Shown: positions 1-8,472 of the stretch, piece by piece
Layout of the letters: every line of letters begins with the position of its first letter
Position numbering within the stretch: position 1 is the first letter of the stretch
Assembly: GCF_032926325.1 (NCBI RefSeq)
Contig: NZ_CP136709.1
Coordinates: forward strand, 1,029,501 to 1,093,500
Origin: Aestuariibaculum lutulentum
Lineage (GTDB): Bacteria; Bacteroidota; Bacteroidia; Flavobacteriales; Flavobacteriaceae
Length of the DNA stretch: 64,000 nucleotides
Reading direction: 5' to 3'
Notes under the pieces: generated by a model
Told to the model about the DNA's origin: nothing
Database searches by the model: none
What the model saw: the letters and a program-made list of their open reading frames with translations, nothing else
Position numbers and translations under genes: made by a program

Positions 1-635
1 CTAATGATTGGATGACAGCTTACAGGAATATCCTCTCCATATTTATCTAAATGCTCCTGGAAGTTTTTCTTAATCGTCGCTTCATCTTCACAATGCACAG
101 AAATAACCATATTGGTGCTTTTGAAGATTTTCTCAAGTACTTCAGGGTTATCCACCAGCATATTTCCTGTTGAAGATCCTAAAAACAATTTTAATCCGGC
201 AACACTTTTTGGATCTACCTTTAAAATTTCGTCTAAGTTATCGTTAGTACCACCAAACATGAATGAATAGTTGGCCGACGATGTTTCTGCTGCAATAGCA
301 AATTTTTCTTCTAACTTTTCAACTGTTGTGGTTTGCGGATTGGTATTTGGCATTTCAACAAACGATGTGATACCTCCGGCAATGGCAGCTTTAGATTCGG
401 TTTCAATATTTGCCTTATGCGTTAAACCAGGCTCTCTAAAATGCACCTGATCATCAATTGCACCAGGTAATAAGTATTTACCTTCGGCATCAATAACATG
501 TACATCGGATGATTTTGCACTTATAGAGTCACTTATTTCCTTAATATATTCGCCCTCTATCAATATATCCCCATTAAAAATGGTTCCTTCGTTTACAATG
601 TGAGCGTTTTTTATTAACGTTTGTTTCTTTTTCAT
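1..635 (-). CDS. pyrC: dihydroorotase, N-terminal part (cut by window edge)
   Basis: Cytosolic zinc amidohydrolase that cyclises N-carbamoyl-aspartate to dihydroorotate in UMP synthesis. Only the first 211 residues are visible; the C-terminus lies to the left of base 1. The start is the ATG at 633-635. Seen: the strand-1 metal motif reads DDQVHFREPG at residues 61-70, so the first His of the usual HxH is Gln63 and His65 is kept. Lys149 in GLKLFLGSSTG is the likely carboxylated lysine, and His181 (HCEDE) and His208 are further metal-site candidates. The gene lies 7 bases downstream of a glycosyltransferase on the same strand and is probably cotranscribed with it. An allantoinase or hydantoinase relative is possible, but the DxVHFREPG block and the EMPNT motif fit the class I dihydroorotase group. 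Confidence 0.88.
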   Translation of the reverse strand, partial: MKKKQTLIKNAHIVNEGTIFNGDILIEGEYIKEISDSISAKSSDVHVIDAEGKYLLPGAIDDQVHFREPGLTHKANIETESKAAIAGGITSFVEMPNTNPQTTTVEKLEEKFAIAAETSSANYSFMFGGTNDNLDEILKVDPKSVAGLKLFLGSSTGNMLVDNPEVLEKIFKSTNMVISVHCEDEATIKKNFQEHLDKYGEDIPVSCHPII

Positions 636-642
636 TATTTAT

Positions 643-1365
643 CTACTTCTTAAATAAGCTTTTCAATTTCATTGAGATGACTCCAAAGATAGCTTCAGAA
701 ATTATGCCAGAACTTAATTTCGACTCGCCTCGTGTTCTATCGGTAAAAATGACAGGCACTTCAGCTATTTTAAAATCCTTTAAATAGGCTTTAAACTTCA
801 TTTCTATTTGAAATGCATAGCCTATAAATTTAATATTATTTAAATCTATGCTTTCTAAAACCTTCCTTTTATAACACACAAAACCTGCCGTGGTGTCGTG
901 AATTTTCATACCGGTTATAAAACGCACATATTTTGATGCAAAATACGACATCAATACACGACTCATTGGCCAGTTAACCACATTTACACCGGTAACATAA
1001 CGTGAACCGATAGCCAAATCGGCACCTTCATCATGACAAGCCGCATACAATCTCACCAAATCATCAGGATTATGTGAAAAGTCGGCATCCATTTCAAAAA
1101 TATACTCGTATGTTCTTTCTAAACACCATTTAAAACCATGAATATAAGCAGTACCCAGTCCGGATTTTTCCTTACGCTGCTCTAAAAACAAACGATTAGG
1201 AAATTCCGATTGCAGTGCTTTCACCTTTAAGGCGGTTAGGTCAGGGGAATTATCATCAACTATAAGAACATGAACACCATTAGATTGAGAAAACACCGCT
1301 TTAATAATGGCTTCGATATTTTCAATTTCGTTGTAAGTAGGAATGATTACAATAGCGTTTGTCAT
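643..1365 (-). CDS. polyprenol-phosphate mannosyltransferase-like family 2 glycosyltransferase
   Basis: Cytoplasmic GT-A enzyme of the dolichol/polyprenyl-phosphate mannosyl- or glucosyltransferase type, which loads a nucleotide-sugar onto a lipid phosphate carrier. Seen: IPTYNE at residues 8-13, VDDNSPD at 36-42, and the DxD-type metal site in EMDADFSHNP at 91-100. The 240-residue length matches the soluble DPM1-like type, since no C-terminal membrane segments follow the catalytic domain. It is the first gene before dihydroorotase, with a TAnnTTTG box 37 bases upstream of the start. The sugar and the acceptor cannot be told from sequence. The pairing with pyrC is common in Flavobacteriaceae as I remember it, and does not by itself indicate a shared pathway. 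Confidence 0.88.
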   Translation of the reverse strand: MTNAIVIIPTYNEIENIEAIIKAVFSQSNGVHVLIVDDNSPDLTALKVKALQSEFPNRLFLEQRKEKSGLGTAYIHGFKWCLERTYEYIFEMDADFSHNPDDLVRLYAACHDEGADLAIGSRYVTGVNVVNWPMSRVLMSYFASKYVRFITGMKIHDTTAGFVCYKRKVLESIDLNNIKFIGYAFQIEMKFKAYLKDFKIAEVPVIFTDRTRGESKLSSGIISEAIFGVISMKLKSLFKK

Positions 1366-1401
1366 TCTTTGGTGTTAATGAGACTTTAAAATTAATTTCA
1401 G

Positions 1402-1409
1402 CAAATGTA
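1402..1409 (-). promoter_or_regulatory. Bacteroidota -7 box for the glycosyltransferase-pyrC unit
   Basis: On the minus strand the bases read TACATTTG, a full match to TAnnTTTG, 37 bases before the ATG of the glycosyltransferase. No TTG was found at the expected -33 distance, so only half of the promoter is seen. Confidence 0.5.
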
Positions 1410-1488
1410 CACTATTACGCGTTTATTTATTTTAAATATTCCTTAATAATTACCTTTTCTTATGAAATTTTTATAATAATTTTACAAC

Positions 1489-2136
1489 ATGCTTAGGGAA
1501 ACGCTATCAAACGATTTATTCACTATTTTTATTATTATTGGCCTAATTACTGTAGCCATCACAAAACTTATTGCCCCTAAACGTTTTAATGATTTCACCT
1601 ACGTTATTGGAAATTCGAAATACCTGAAAATTTACGCTCGAGAGCAAAAATTTTTAGACAAGTTTGAGGCCTTATTGTTCTTCAATCTAATCCTTTCAGT
1701 TTCGGTTTTTGTTTACATCATTTACCTTAAAACGACACACATTACAACCATTTACCCTGATGCCATTATTAAACTAGCAACGGGAATTGCTGTATTCTTT
1801 TTAATAAAAGTGCTTATTGAACGTTTGGTTGCCAGTATTTTTGAAATTGAAAAATTAACCGACCTCTATCTGTTTCAAAAGATTACCTACAAAAACTATT
1901 TAGGCCTGTTATTATTACCCATAAATGCCATTTTACTTTATAGTTTTACACCAAGTTTAAATTTCATTTATTTTATAATTATCTTTTTATTAATTATCAA
2001 TGTAGTGGGACTAATTACTTCGTTTAAAGCCCATCAAAGTTTAATAAAACCTAACTTGTTTTATTTTATTTTGTATCTTTGCGCACTTGAAATCGCACCT
2101 TATATTATATTGTTCAAGGTGTTTATTTTTAAATGA
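1489..2136 (+). CDS. DUF4271 multi-pass membrane protein
   Basis: Integral inner-membrane protein of unknown function. Seen: six hydrophobic segments at about residues 10-28, 61-80, 93-112, 138-155, 159-178 and 190-213, with a basic loop (APKRFNDF) after the first. The family, Bacteroidota-restricted as far as I recall, is usually found just upstream of uroporphyrinogen-III synthase, as here (20-base gap to hemD). That context is why I assign DUF4271 rather than an anonymous membrane protein. No enzyme motif is visible. A link to haem synthesis is suggested only by position. Confidence 0.8.
   Translation: MLRETLSNDLFTIFIIIGLITVAITKLIAPKRFNDFTYVIGNSKYLKIYAREQKFLDKFEALLFFNLILSVSVFVYIIYLKTTHITTIYPDAIIKLATGIAVFFLIKVLIERLVASIFEIEKLTDLYLFQKITYKNYLGLLLLPINAILLYSFTPSLNFIYFIIIFLLIINVVGLITSFKAHQSLIKPNLFYFILYLCALEIAPYIILFKVFIFK
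2074..2081 (+). promoter_or_regulatory. possible internal promoter for hemD
   Basis: TATCTTTG inside the 3' end of the DUF4271 gene, about 76 bases before the hemD ATG. A TTG lies 15 bases further upstream, somewhat closer than usual. It could give hemD its own transcript. Confidence 0.35.
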
Positions 2137-2156
2137 CAATCTAACAACTTGCGCCC

Positions 2157-2906
2157 ATGAAAGTGAAAACCATTTTAGTATCTCAACCAGAACCTAAAAT
2201 AGAAAACTCGCCTTACTTCGATTTAATTGAGAAACAAAAAGTAAAAATAGACTTTCGCCCTTTTATACATGTTGAAGGAGTTCCTGCTAAGGAAGTTAGA
2301 CAACAAAAAGTTGATTTAAGCAAATACACTGCTATTATTTTAACCAGTAGAAACGCTGTAGACCATTTCTTTAGAGTAGCTGATGAAATGCGTTTTAAAG
2401 TGCCAGATACTATGAAATATTTTTGTCAGTCTGAAGCTGTTGCTTTTTATCTTCAAAAATATGTTGTTTACAGAAAGCGTAAAATCTATGTAGGTAAACG
2501 TACTTTCTCAGAACTTTCTCCTTTAATTAAAAAATATAAAGACGAGAAATTTTTATTACCTAACACCGATAAGGTGAAAGATGAAGTGCCAGACACTTTA
2601 AATGCTTTAGGAGTAGATTGGAAACAAGCTATTTTCTACAAGACTGTAATTAGTGATCTTTCCGATTTATCTGATGTTTTTTATGATATTTTAGTATTCT
2701 TTAGTCCATCAGGAATTGAATCATTATTCCACAATTTCCCGGACTTCAAACAAAACGATACTAGAATTGCGGTCTTTGGAAACACGACCATTCAAGCTGT
2801 AGAAGAAAAAGGTTTACGTGTAGATATTGCGGCACCAACTCCTGAAACGCCTTCTATGACTATGGCTTTAGAAAAATACATTGAAAAAGTAAACAAAGGA
2901 AAATAA
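2157..2906 (+). CDS. hemD: uroporphyrinogen-III synthase
   Basis: Cyclises hydroxymethylbilane with inversion of ring D to give uroporphyrinogen III, the branch point to haem, sirohaem and cobamides; cytosolic. The 249-residue length fits the two-lobed HemD fold. Family-type patches seen: ILTSRNAVDHFF near residues 60-72, LLPNTDKVKDEVPDTL around 137-152, and VFFSPSGIESLF near 180-191, which corresponds to the conserved (F/L)TSxxxV region of the second lobe. HemD is poorly conserved, so the call rests on these patches and on the upstream DUF4271 gene. Transcription appears to end at the bidirectional hairpin shared with pckA. Confidence 0.85.
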   Translation: MKVKTILVSQPEPKIENSPYFDLIEKQKVKIDFRPFIHVEGVPAKEVRQQKVDLSKYTAIILTSRNAVDHFFRVADEMRFKVPDTMKYFCQSEAVAFYLQKYVVYRKRKIYVGKRTFSELSPLIKKYKDEKFLLPNTDKVKDEVPDTLNALGVDWKQAIFYKTVISDLSDLSDVFYDILVFFSPSGIESLFHNFPDFKQNDTRIAVFGNTTIQAVEEKGLRVDIAAPTPETPSMTMALEKYIEKVNKGK

Positions 2907-2924
2907 TTCTTTTCATAAACAAAT

Positions 2925-2956
2925 AAAAAAGGGCTGATTTAAAAATCAGCCCTTTT
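2925..2956. terminator. bidirectional terminator between hemD and pckA
   Basis: Perfect inverted repeat AAAAGGGCTGATTT / AAATCAGCCCTTTT with A and T runs on both flanks, placed between the convergent genes hemD (+) and pckA (-). It can end transcription from both sides. Confidence 0.85.
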
Positions 2957-2984
2957 CTTTTGGTATTTAGTTTAGTTGATAAAG

Positions 2985-4601
2985 TTAAAACGCGTAGCGT
3001 TGTGGTCCTCCACGACGAATTTCTTCGCTGCAATGTGCTTCAAATTTTTTGAAGTTTTCACGGAAGGCATTACTTAGTTTAAATGCCGTTGTATAATATT
3101 TCTCATCATCATTCCAGGTAGCCCTCGGGCTTAACACCGATGTTGGCACTCCCGGACAAGATCTTGGTTGTGCCACACCAAACACTGAATGGATGTGGTA
3201 ATCGTCGTAATTATATAAACCTAAATCACCATTTAATACGGCATTAATCATAGCACGTGTATACTTTAATTTCATGCGTGTACCCACACCATAAGGACCA
3301 CCTGTCCAACCCGTATTTACTAACCATACGTTGACTCCGGATTCTGTCATTTTAGCACTTAACATCTCTGCATATTTTGCAGGATGTAAGGGCATAAATG
3401 GTGCACCAAAACAAGCTGAAAATGATGGCTGAGGCTCTACAACTCCAGCTTCTGTTCCAGCTACTTTTGCGGTGTAACCCGAAATAAAATGATAAGCGGC
3501 CTGAGCCGGTGTTAACTTAGAAATTGGAGGCAATACCCCAAAAGCATCAGCTGTTAAAAAGAATATATTTTTAGGGTTCTTCCCAATTGAAGGCTCCTGA
3601 ATATTTTCAATATGGTTTAACGGGTAACTTACCCTTGTATTTTGAGTGATAGAGGTATCTTCAAAAATGACATTCTTATCAGCATCAAGAATCACGTTTT
3701 CAAGAATGGCTCCTTTTTTAATGGCATCGTAAATTTCAGGTTCGTTCTCTCTCGACAGGTTAATGACCTTAGCATAACAACCACCTTCAAAATTAAACAC
3801 TGTATTTTCAGCGGTCCAACCGTGCTCATCATCTCCAATTAAACTGCGGTTAGGATCTGTAGACAATGTGGTTTTACCTGTACCCGATAATCCAAAGAAA
3901 ATAGCTGTATCTCCATCTTTTCCAACATTGGCGCTACAGTGCATTGGCAACGTGTTTTTATAAACCGGAAGAATAAAATTCAGAGCTGAGAAAATTCCCT
4001 TTTTAATTTCTCCCGTATACCCCGTACCTCCAATTAATGCAATTTTTCTCGTGAAATTTAAAATGGCAAAATTGTGTTGTCTTGTACCATCTACTTCAGG
4101 ATTTGCCATAAAACCTGGTGCATTAACAATCGTCCATTCCGGATCGAAACCAACTAATTCTTCCTCAGTAGGTCTTAAAAACATGTTATAAGCAAACTGA
4201 TTACTCCATGAATACTCGTTAATAACACGAATATTTAATTTGTAATCTTCATCGGCACACGCATAGCTATCTCTAACAAACACCTCTTTGTTTGATAAAT
4301 AATCTGTTACTTTATCATATAAAGCATCAAATTTATCTGCTTCAAATGGAATATTAATGTCTCCCCACCATACGCGATCGCGAGTCACATCATCTTTAAC
4401 TATAAATCTGTCCTTAGGTGAGCGTCCTGTAAACTCTCCGGTATTAACAGCCAAAGCTCCTGAAGATGCTTCAACAGCCTGACCTTTCTCAATAGCTATT
4501 TCATGCAACTCATCTGGTGTTAATTGATACCTTACATCGGCATTTTTAATTCCATATTTCTCCAACGAAATCGTTTTCGTAATTTGACTATAGTTTTCCA
4601 T
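2985..4601 (-). CDS. pckA: ATP-dependent phosphoenolpyruvate carboxykinase
   Basis: Decarboxylates and phosphorylates oxaloacetate to PEP using ATP; the gluconeogenic or anaplerotic step in the cytosol. At 538 residues it is the usual size of the ATP class. Seen: FTGRSPKDRF near residue 57, the kinase-1a P-loop GLSGTGKTT at 237-245, GDDEHGW at 256-262 (kinase-2/metal region) and TAKVAGTE further on. The start is ATG, with a TAGTTTTG box 27 bases upstream on the same strand. It is monocistronic by appearance, with its own terminator shared with hemD; the downstream-oriented DUF423 gene lies behind its promoter. Confidence 0.97.
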   Translation of the reverse strand: MENYSQITKTISLEKYGIKNADVRYQLTPDELHEIAIEKGQAVEASSGALAVNTGEFTGRSPKDRFIVKDDVTRDRVWWGDINIPFEADKFDALYDKVTDYLSNKEVFVRDSYACADEDYKLNIRVINEYSWSNQFAYNMFLRPTEEELVGFDPEWTIVNAPGFMANPEVDGTRQHNFAILNFTRKIALIGGTGYTGEIKKGIFSALNFILPVYKNTLPMHCSANVGKDGDTAIFFGLSGTGKTTLSTDPNRSLIGDDEHGWTAENTVFNFEGGCYAKVINLSRENEPEIYDAIKKGAILENVILDADKNVIFEDTSITQNTRVSYPLNHIENIQEPSIGKNPKNIFFLTADAFGVLPPISKLTPAQAAYHFISGYTAKVAGTEAGVVEPQPSFSACFGAPFMPLHPAKYAEMLSAKMTESGVNVWLVNTGWTGGPYGVGTRMKLKYTRAMINAVLNGDLGLYNYDDYHIHSVFGVAQPRSCPGVPTSVLSPRATWNDDEKYYTTAFKLSNAFRENFKKFEAHCSEEIRRGGPQRYAF

Positions 4602-4627
4602 AGTTTAGTTTAAAATTATTTACTTGA

Positions 4628-4635
4628 CAAAACTA
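4628..4635 (-). promoter_or_regulatory. -7 box for pckA
   Basis: The minus strand reads TAGTTTTG (matches TAnnTTTG) 27 bases before the pckA ATG. No clear -33 TTG is seen. Confidence 0.45.
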
Positions 4636-4673
4636 GTATAATAATTTTTAATTATTCTTGATTTTAACTTCTT

Positions 4674-5060
4674 TTAATAATTATTTTTTACGAAATTAAT
4701 AATCAAAAACACCCAGGAGCTTATTAAGAAAAGTCCTCCTATTGGCGTTACAAATCCAATGGTTTTAAAGTCGAATGTGGTTAACGTATTTGTCGCTAAA
4801 GCATAAATAGAACCTGAAAATAAAATGACACCAATGAGCACTAAATAAAAGAGGATATTTTTGGCCTTTTCTTGCACTTTTGGGACAATACCTACAAATA
4901 GCAATAAAAATGCATGATACATCTGGTAACGTACACCTGTCTCAAAAGTATTTACGGCTTCAACAGAAACCAAAGATTTCAATCCATGAGCACCAAAAGC
5001 ACCAAGAATAACACTCAACGCACCCAAAACCGCCCCAGCAATTAATATTCGTTTGTTCAT
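4674..5060 (-). CDS. DUF423 family small membrane protein (YwdK/YgdD type)
   Basis: Inner-membrane protein of unknown function. Seen: four hydrophobic segments (about 5-25, 47-60, 69-88, 104-124), the family signature GAFGAHGL at 20-27 and TGVRYQMYHA at 41-50. Its length of 128 residues is standard for DUF423. It stands alone between pckA and the divergent saccharopine-dehydrogenase-like gene. No partner or function can be inferred from neighbours. Confidence 0.9.
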   Translation of the reverse strand: MNKRILIAGAVLGALSVILGAFGAHGLKSLVSVEAVNTFETGVRYQMYHAFLLLFVGIVPKVQEKAKNILFYLVLIGVILFSGSIYALATNTLTTFDFKTIGFVTPIGGLFLISSWVFLIINFVKNNY

Positions 5061-5139
5061 ATCAAAATTCTATTTTTTAAATAAATACGTTTTGTATTCA
5101 CTAAATTAGTCCGTACAAAATTACTCAACTAAACTCATT

Positions 5140-6504
5140 ATGCGAAACATATTAATCATTGGTTTAGGTAAATCTACCTCCTATCTACTTAAATATTTAT
5201 TAGACAAATCGGAAGTTGAAAACATCCACATTACCATAGGCGATTTAAACACCGAACTTGCAAAAAACATAGTCGGTTCTCATAAAAATGTCGACATAAT
5301 TGAGTTAGATATTTTCAATGAAGTAGCTCGCAAAGAAGCCATAGAAAATGCAGACATTGTTATTTCCATGCTTCCGGCACGTTTTCATATAGAGGTTGCC
5401 AAAGACTGCATTAAAATGAATAAAAATATGGTAACGGCTTCTTACATCAGCCCTGAAATGCAGGCTTTAGATAATGAAGTTAAGCAGAAAGGTCTGATTT
5501 TCATGAATGAAATTGGAGTAGATCCTGGTATTGACCATATGAGTGCCATGCAGGTCATTGATCGTATTCGTGCTAAAGGTGGAAAAATGATTTTATTTGA
5601 ATCCTTCACCGGCGGCTTAGTCGCTCCGGAAAGCGACAATAATCTTTGGAACTATAAGTTTACCTGGAACCCCAGAAATGTGGTAACTGCCGGTCAAGGT
5701 GGTGCTGCAAAATTTCTTCAGGAAGGCACCTATAAATATATTCCTTATAATCGATTATTTAGACGTACCGAATTTATTGATATTGAAAATTACGGTCGAT
5801 TTGAAGTTTACGCCAACCGCGATTCCTTAAAATATCAAAGTGTTTATGGTTTAAATGACATTAAAACCTTATACCGAGGCACCATTCGCCGGGTTGGTTT
5901 TAGTCGTGCCTGGAATATTTTTGTAGCCTTAGGAATGACCGATGACAGCTACACGATAGACGACAGTGAACATATGAGCTATCGTGATTTTATAAACGCC
6001 TTTTTACCTTACAGCCCAACCGATTCGGTAGAATTAAAACTTCGTCATCAATTAAAAATTGATCAGGATGATATTATGTGGGATAAACTTGTTGAATTAG
6101 ACATTTTCAGTAACACTAAAAAAGTAGAACTGAAAAAAGCAACACCTGCCCAGATTCTCCAAAAAATATTAATGGACAGCTGGACCTTAGATCAAGACGA
6201 CAAAGACATGATTGTGATGTACCACAAATTTGGCTATGAACTAGATGGTGAAAAACACCAGATAGATTCCAGCATGGTTGTTTTAGGTGAAAATCAAACC
6301 TATACGGCTATGGCTAAAACCGTTGGCTTACCAGTTGCCATTGCTACATTAGCTATATTGAATGGAAAAATTAAAACACCCGGAGTTCAAATACCTATTA
6401 CTAAAGAAGTATACACTCCTATTTTAAAAGAACTGGAAGCCCATGGTATTCATTTTAATGAAGAAATCGTTCCTTATTTCGGCTATAACCCTTTAAACAT
6501 ATAA
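5140..6504 (+). CDS. saccharopine dehydrogenase-like oxidoreductase (LYS9/LKR-SDH type)
   Basis: NAD(P)-dependent enzyme with an N-terminal Rossmann domain (ILIIGLGKSTSYLL, Gly-x-Gly pattern at residues 8-10) followed by the saccharopine dehydrogenase C-terminal catalytic domain (NEIGVDPGIDHMSA near 127-140). Characterised relatives split saccharopine into glutamate and aminoadipate semialdehyde during lysine breakdown or synthesis. The 454-residue length is right for a stand-alone enzyme. An Lrp/AsnC-type regulator follows 61 bases downstream on the same strand, which supports an amino-acid role. No lysine-ketoglutarate reductase partner is present in the window, so the true substrate could differ (carboxyspermidine-type enzymes share the fold). 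Confidence 0.82.
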   Translation: MRNILIIGLGKSTSYLLKYLLDKSEVENIHITIGDLNTELAKNIVGSHKNVDIIELDIFNEVARKEAIENADIVISMLPARFHIEVAKDCIKMNKNMVTASYISPEMQALDNEVKQKGLIFMNEIGVDPGIDHMSAMQVIDRIRAKGGKMILFESFTGGLVAPESDNNLWNYKFTWNPRNVVTAGQGGAAKFLQEGTYKYIPYNRLFRRTEFIDIENYGRFEVYANRDSLKYQSVYGLNDIKTLYRGTIRRVGFSRAWNIFVALGMTDDSYTIDDSEHMSYRDFINAFLPYSPTDSVELKLRHQLKIDQDDIMWDKLVELDIFSNTKKVELKKATPAQILQKILMDSWTLDQDDKDMIVMYHKFGYELDGEKHQIDSSMVVLGENQTYTAMAKTVGLPVAIATLAILNGKIKTPGVQIPITKEVYTPILKELEAHGIHFNEEIVPYFGYNPLNI

Positions 6505-6565
6505 AACAGCTTTATTATTTCATTTTAAAACGAAATAATTACATTTATGTTCTAAACTGAAATGG

Positions 6566-7036
6566 ATGAAAGCAAAAAACAGAACCATTACTATTGACGG
6601 TATCGATAAAAAAATTTTAAGAGCTTTAACTACCGATGCCCGAACACCTATTTTAGAAATTGCACGAAATGTAGGCATTTCTGGAGCCGCTATTCATCAA
6701 CGGTTACGAAAGTTAGAAAAAGCAAAACTTATTTCAGGTTCAAAGTTTATCCTTAACTCAAAAGTTTTAGGCTATAATACCCTTGCTTTTGTGGGTATTT
6801 ATTTAGACCATGCAACTAATAATGAGTTTATTGTAAAAGCCTTAAAACGCATTCCTGAAGTTTTGGAATGTCATTACACAACCGGAGGGTATAACATTTT
6901 TATAAAGCTACTATGCCTTGACAATGCACACCTGATGCATTTATTAAACAACAGCATACAAACCATCCCTGGAGTTTTAAGAACCGAATCCATGATTTCA
7001 CTCGACCAACAAATAGACCGACAAATACAAATTTAA
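6566..7036 (+). CDS. Lrp/AsnC family transcriptional regulator
   Basis: DNA-binding regulator that senses amino acids through a C-terminal RAM domain. Seen: winged-HTH region over residues 11-60 (IDKKILRAL, GISGAAIHQRLRKLEK) and a RAM-like alpha/beta domain from about 75 to 150 (CHYTTGGYNIFIKLL). The length of 156 is typical. It lies downstream of the saccharopine-dehydrogenase-like gene and may control it. Its TAA overlaps the stop codon of the convergent peptidase gene, with no terminator hairpin between them. Confidence 0.92.
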   Translation: MKAKNRTITIDGIDKKILRALTTDARTPILEIARNVGISGAAIHQRLRKLEKAKLISGSKFILNSKVLGYNTLAFVGIYLDHATNNEFIVKALKRIPEVLECHYTTGGYNIFIKLLCLDNAHLMHLLNNSIQTIPGVLRTESMISLDQQIDRQIQI

Positions 7037-8325
7037 TTTAGGCTTATACCTAACCAATCTTTAATTGTTTTATTAAAACGTTCTCTTTCCGATGCCGTAA
7101 AGTTTTTAATACGGGCATTTCCGTGGTGTTTCCCTTTTAAAACAAACCATTGTGAATCTACAGCATCACTTTTAGGCACAGCTGTTGCCGACCAGGTATC
7201 GTTTCCGCCGTAAATATAAATAAAATGATTCCCTTCGGTTTCTAACCATTCCCCAATATCGGTTAATAATTCACCACCTTTAAAATCGACTTTCATATGG
7301 TCTGGAGTAAAAGCCGCATGGGTATTTTTATCTTTTGGTAAGGCTTTCAGCATCCCTTTAAAATCTTCAATTTCGTACCCGTAATACCCAAATTCTTCAG
7401 CAGATTGATAATAATGTGACGCGTATTTTTTCATGATTTCATCTGAAAAGAACGTCACATCGGCCACTTTTATTAAATGTTTCACCTTGTCTTCAATGGA
7501 CGCATTTTTCGAGGGAATATCGTCACAATCAGAGCCCCATTGCCAGAATGAAAACGGGTACTCTAAAACCGATAATTCAAAAGCCTGCTCATCGTTAACG
7601 TAAGTATAATGTGCATTTTGCCCTAAACTATAAAATTCAAGTAAAGGCAAAACTTCTTTGCGATGTTTTAAAATATCTTTTTGAAAGTTTTCAATTTTAT
7701 TTCGGCATTTGGCTGTACCTATGGTATCGAAAAATTTATAAATACGCTCATCTTCAAAACTGTTATTAATTGGCGCCACATAAGGCACGCTAACAGTAAC
7801 ATCGTTTGGATAAAAATAACGATAAAAAATAGTTGTCGCTCCACCTTTACTCACGCCTGTACTTACCCATTTTCCTTTATAAATTTCTCCTAAAAGTTCT
7901 CTAATATGGTGTAAATCGGCCGTGGCTTGTTTTAAATTCAAATAGTCGTAATCTATATTTTCAGGTGAACTATCGCCGAAATAACGATGCTCGACATCAA
8001 TTTGGTTGGCTTTTAAAATATCAGATAATTCGAAAATACTATTCTTGGCTTTGGTATATCCTTGAGTAATAATAACCGATGGCGCATCAAAACTTAAATG
8101 CGATAAATATACTTTTTGCTGAAAATACCCTTTTGATGCATCGGAGTGATCGATGGGCTGCTTCACTTTTAAAACATAAGCCGATTGGTAACCTTCCGGC
8201 GTATCAATTTTCTCAAAACTCACATCTGGAAGGTCGAAAAGTTGGGTTTCTAAATCGGAATGTTGTGCCACGACCTGATTAAAAAAGGCTAAACAAAAGG
8301 CAAAAACTAAATTGTATATTTTCAT
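7033..8325 (-). CDS. secreted serine peptidase, S37/S28-like (tripeptidyl aminopeptidase type)
   Basis: Exported alpha/beta-hydrolase peptidase. Seen: a signal peptide at residues 1-20 ending in VVAQ, and the nucleophile elbow GVSKGG at 157-162 (Ser159) followed by YRYFYPNDV and PYVAPI, which is the pattern I remember from the PS-10/S37 tripeptidyl aminopeptidases. HGNARIKNF near the end supplies a candidate catalytic His. It probably trims peptides in the periplasm or outside the cell. The 430-residue length is full, and no T9SS C-terminal domain is visible. Relatives are often labelled S28 in annotations, so the exact clan name is uncertain. It overlaps the lrp-like gene tail to tail. Confidence 0.82.
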   Translation of the reverse strand: MKIYNLVFAFCLAFFNQVVAQHSDLETQLFDLPDVSFEKIDTPEGYQSAYVLKVKQPIDHSDASKGYFQQKVYLSHLSFDAPSVIITQGYTKAKNSIFELSDILKANQIDVEHRYFGDSSPENIDYDYLNLKQATADLHHIRELLGEIYKGKWVSTGVSKGGATTIFYRYFYPNDVTVSVPYVAPINNSFEDERIYKFFDTIGTAKCRNKIENFQKDILKHRKEVLPLLEFYSLGQNAHYTYVNDEQAFELSVLEYPFSFWQWGSDCDDIPSKNASIEDKVKHLIKVADVTFFSDEIMKKYASHYYQSAEEFGYYGYEIEDFKGMLKALPKDKNTHAAFTPDHMKVDFKGGELLTDIGEWLETEGNHFIYIYGGNDTWSATAVPKSDAVDSQWFVLKGKHHGNARIKNFTASERERFNKTIKDWLGISLN

Positions 8326-8413
8326 TATATAAATTGTTTTGATTGAAATGATTGCTAAAAATAACTAAAACTCTTGGGCTATCGGCTTACAAATTCATCT
8401 AATATGGGGTACA

Positions 8414-8446
8414 AAAAAAGCCTGAGTAATCACTCAGGCTTTTTGT
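8414..8446 (-). terminator. terminator of glyS
   Basis: Stem AAAAAGCCTGAGT / ACTCAGGCTTTTT with a 4-base loop, 27 bases beyond the glyS stop, followed by a T run on the minus strand. The plus-strand side also ends in T, but no rightward gene reads into it. Confidence 0.85.
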
Positions 8447-8472
8447 TTTATAAATTCTGAAGTATTTTCAGA

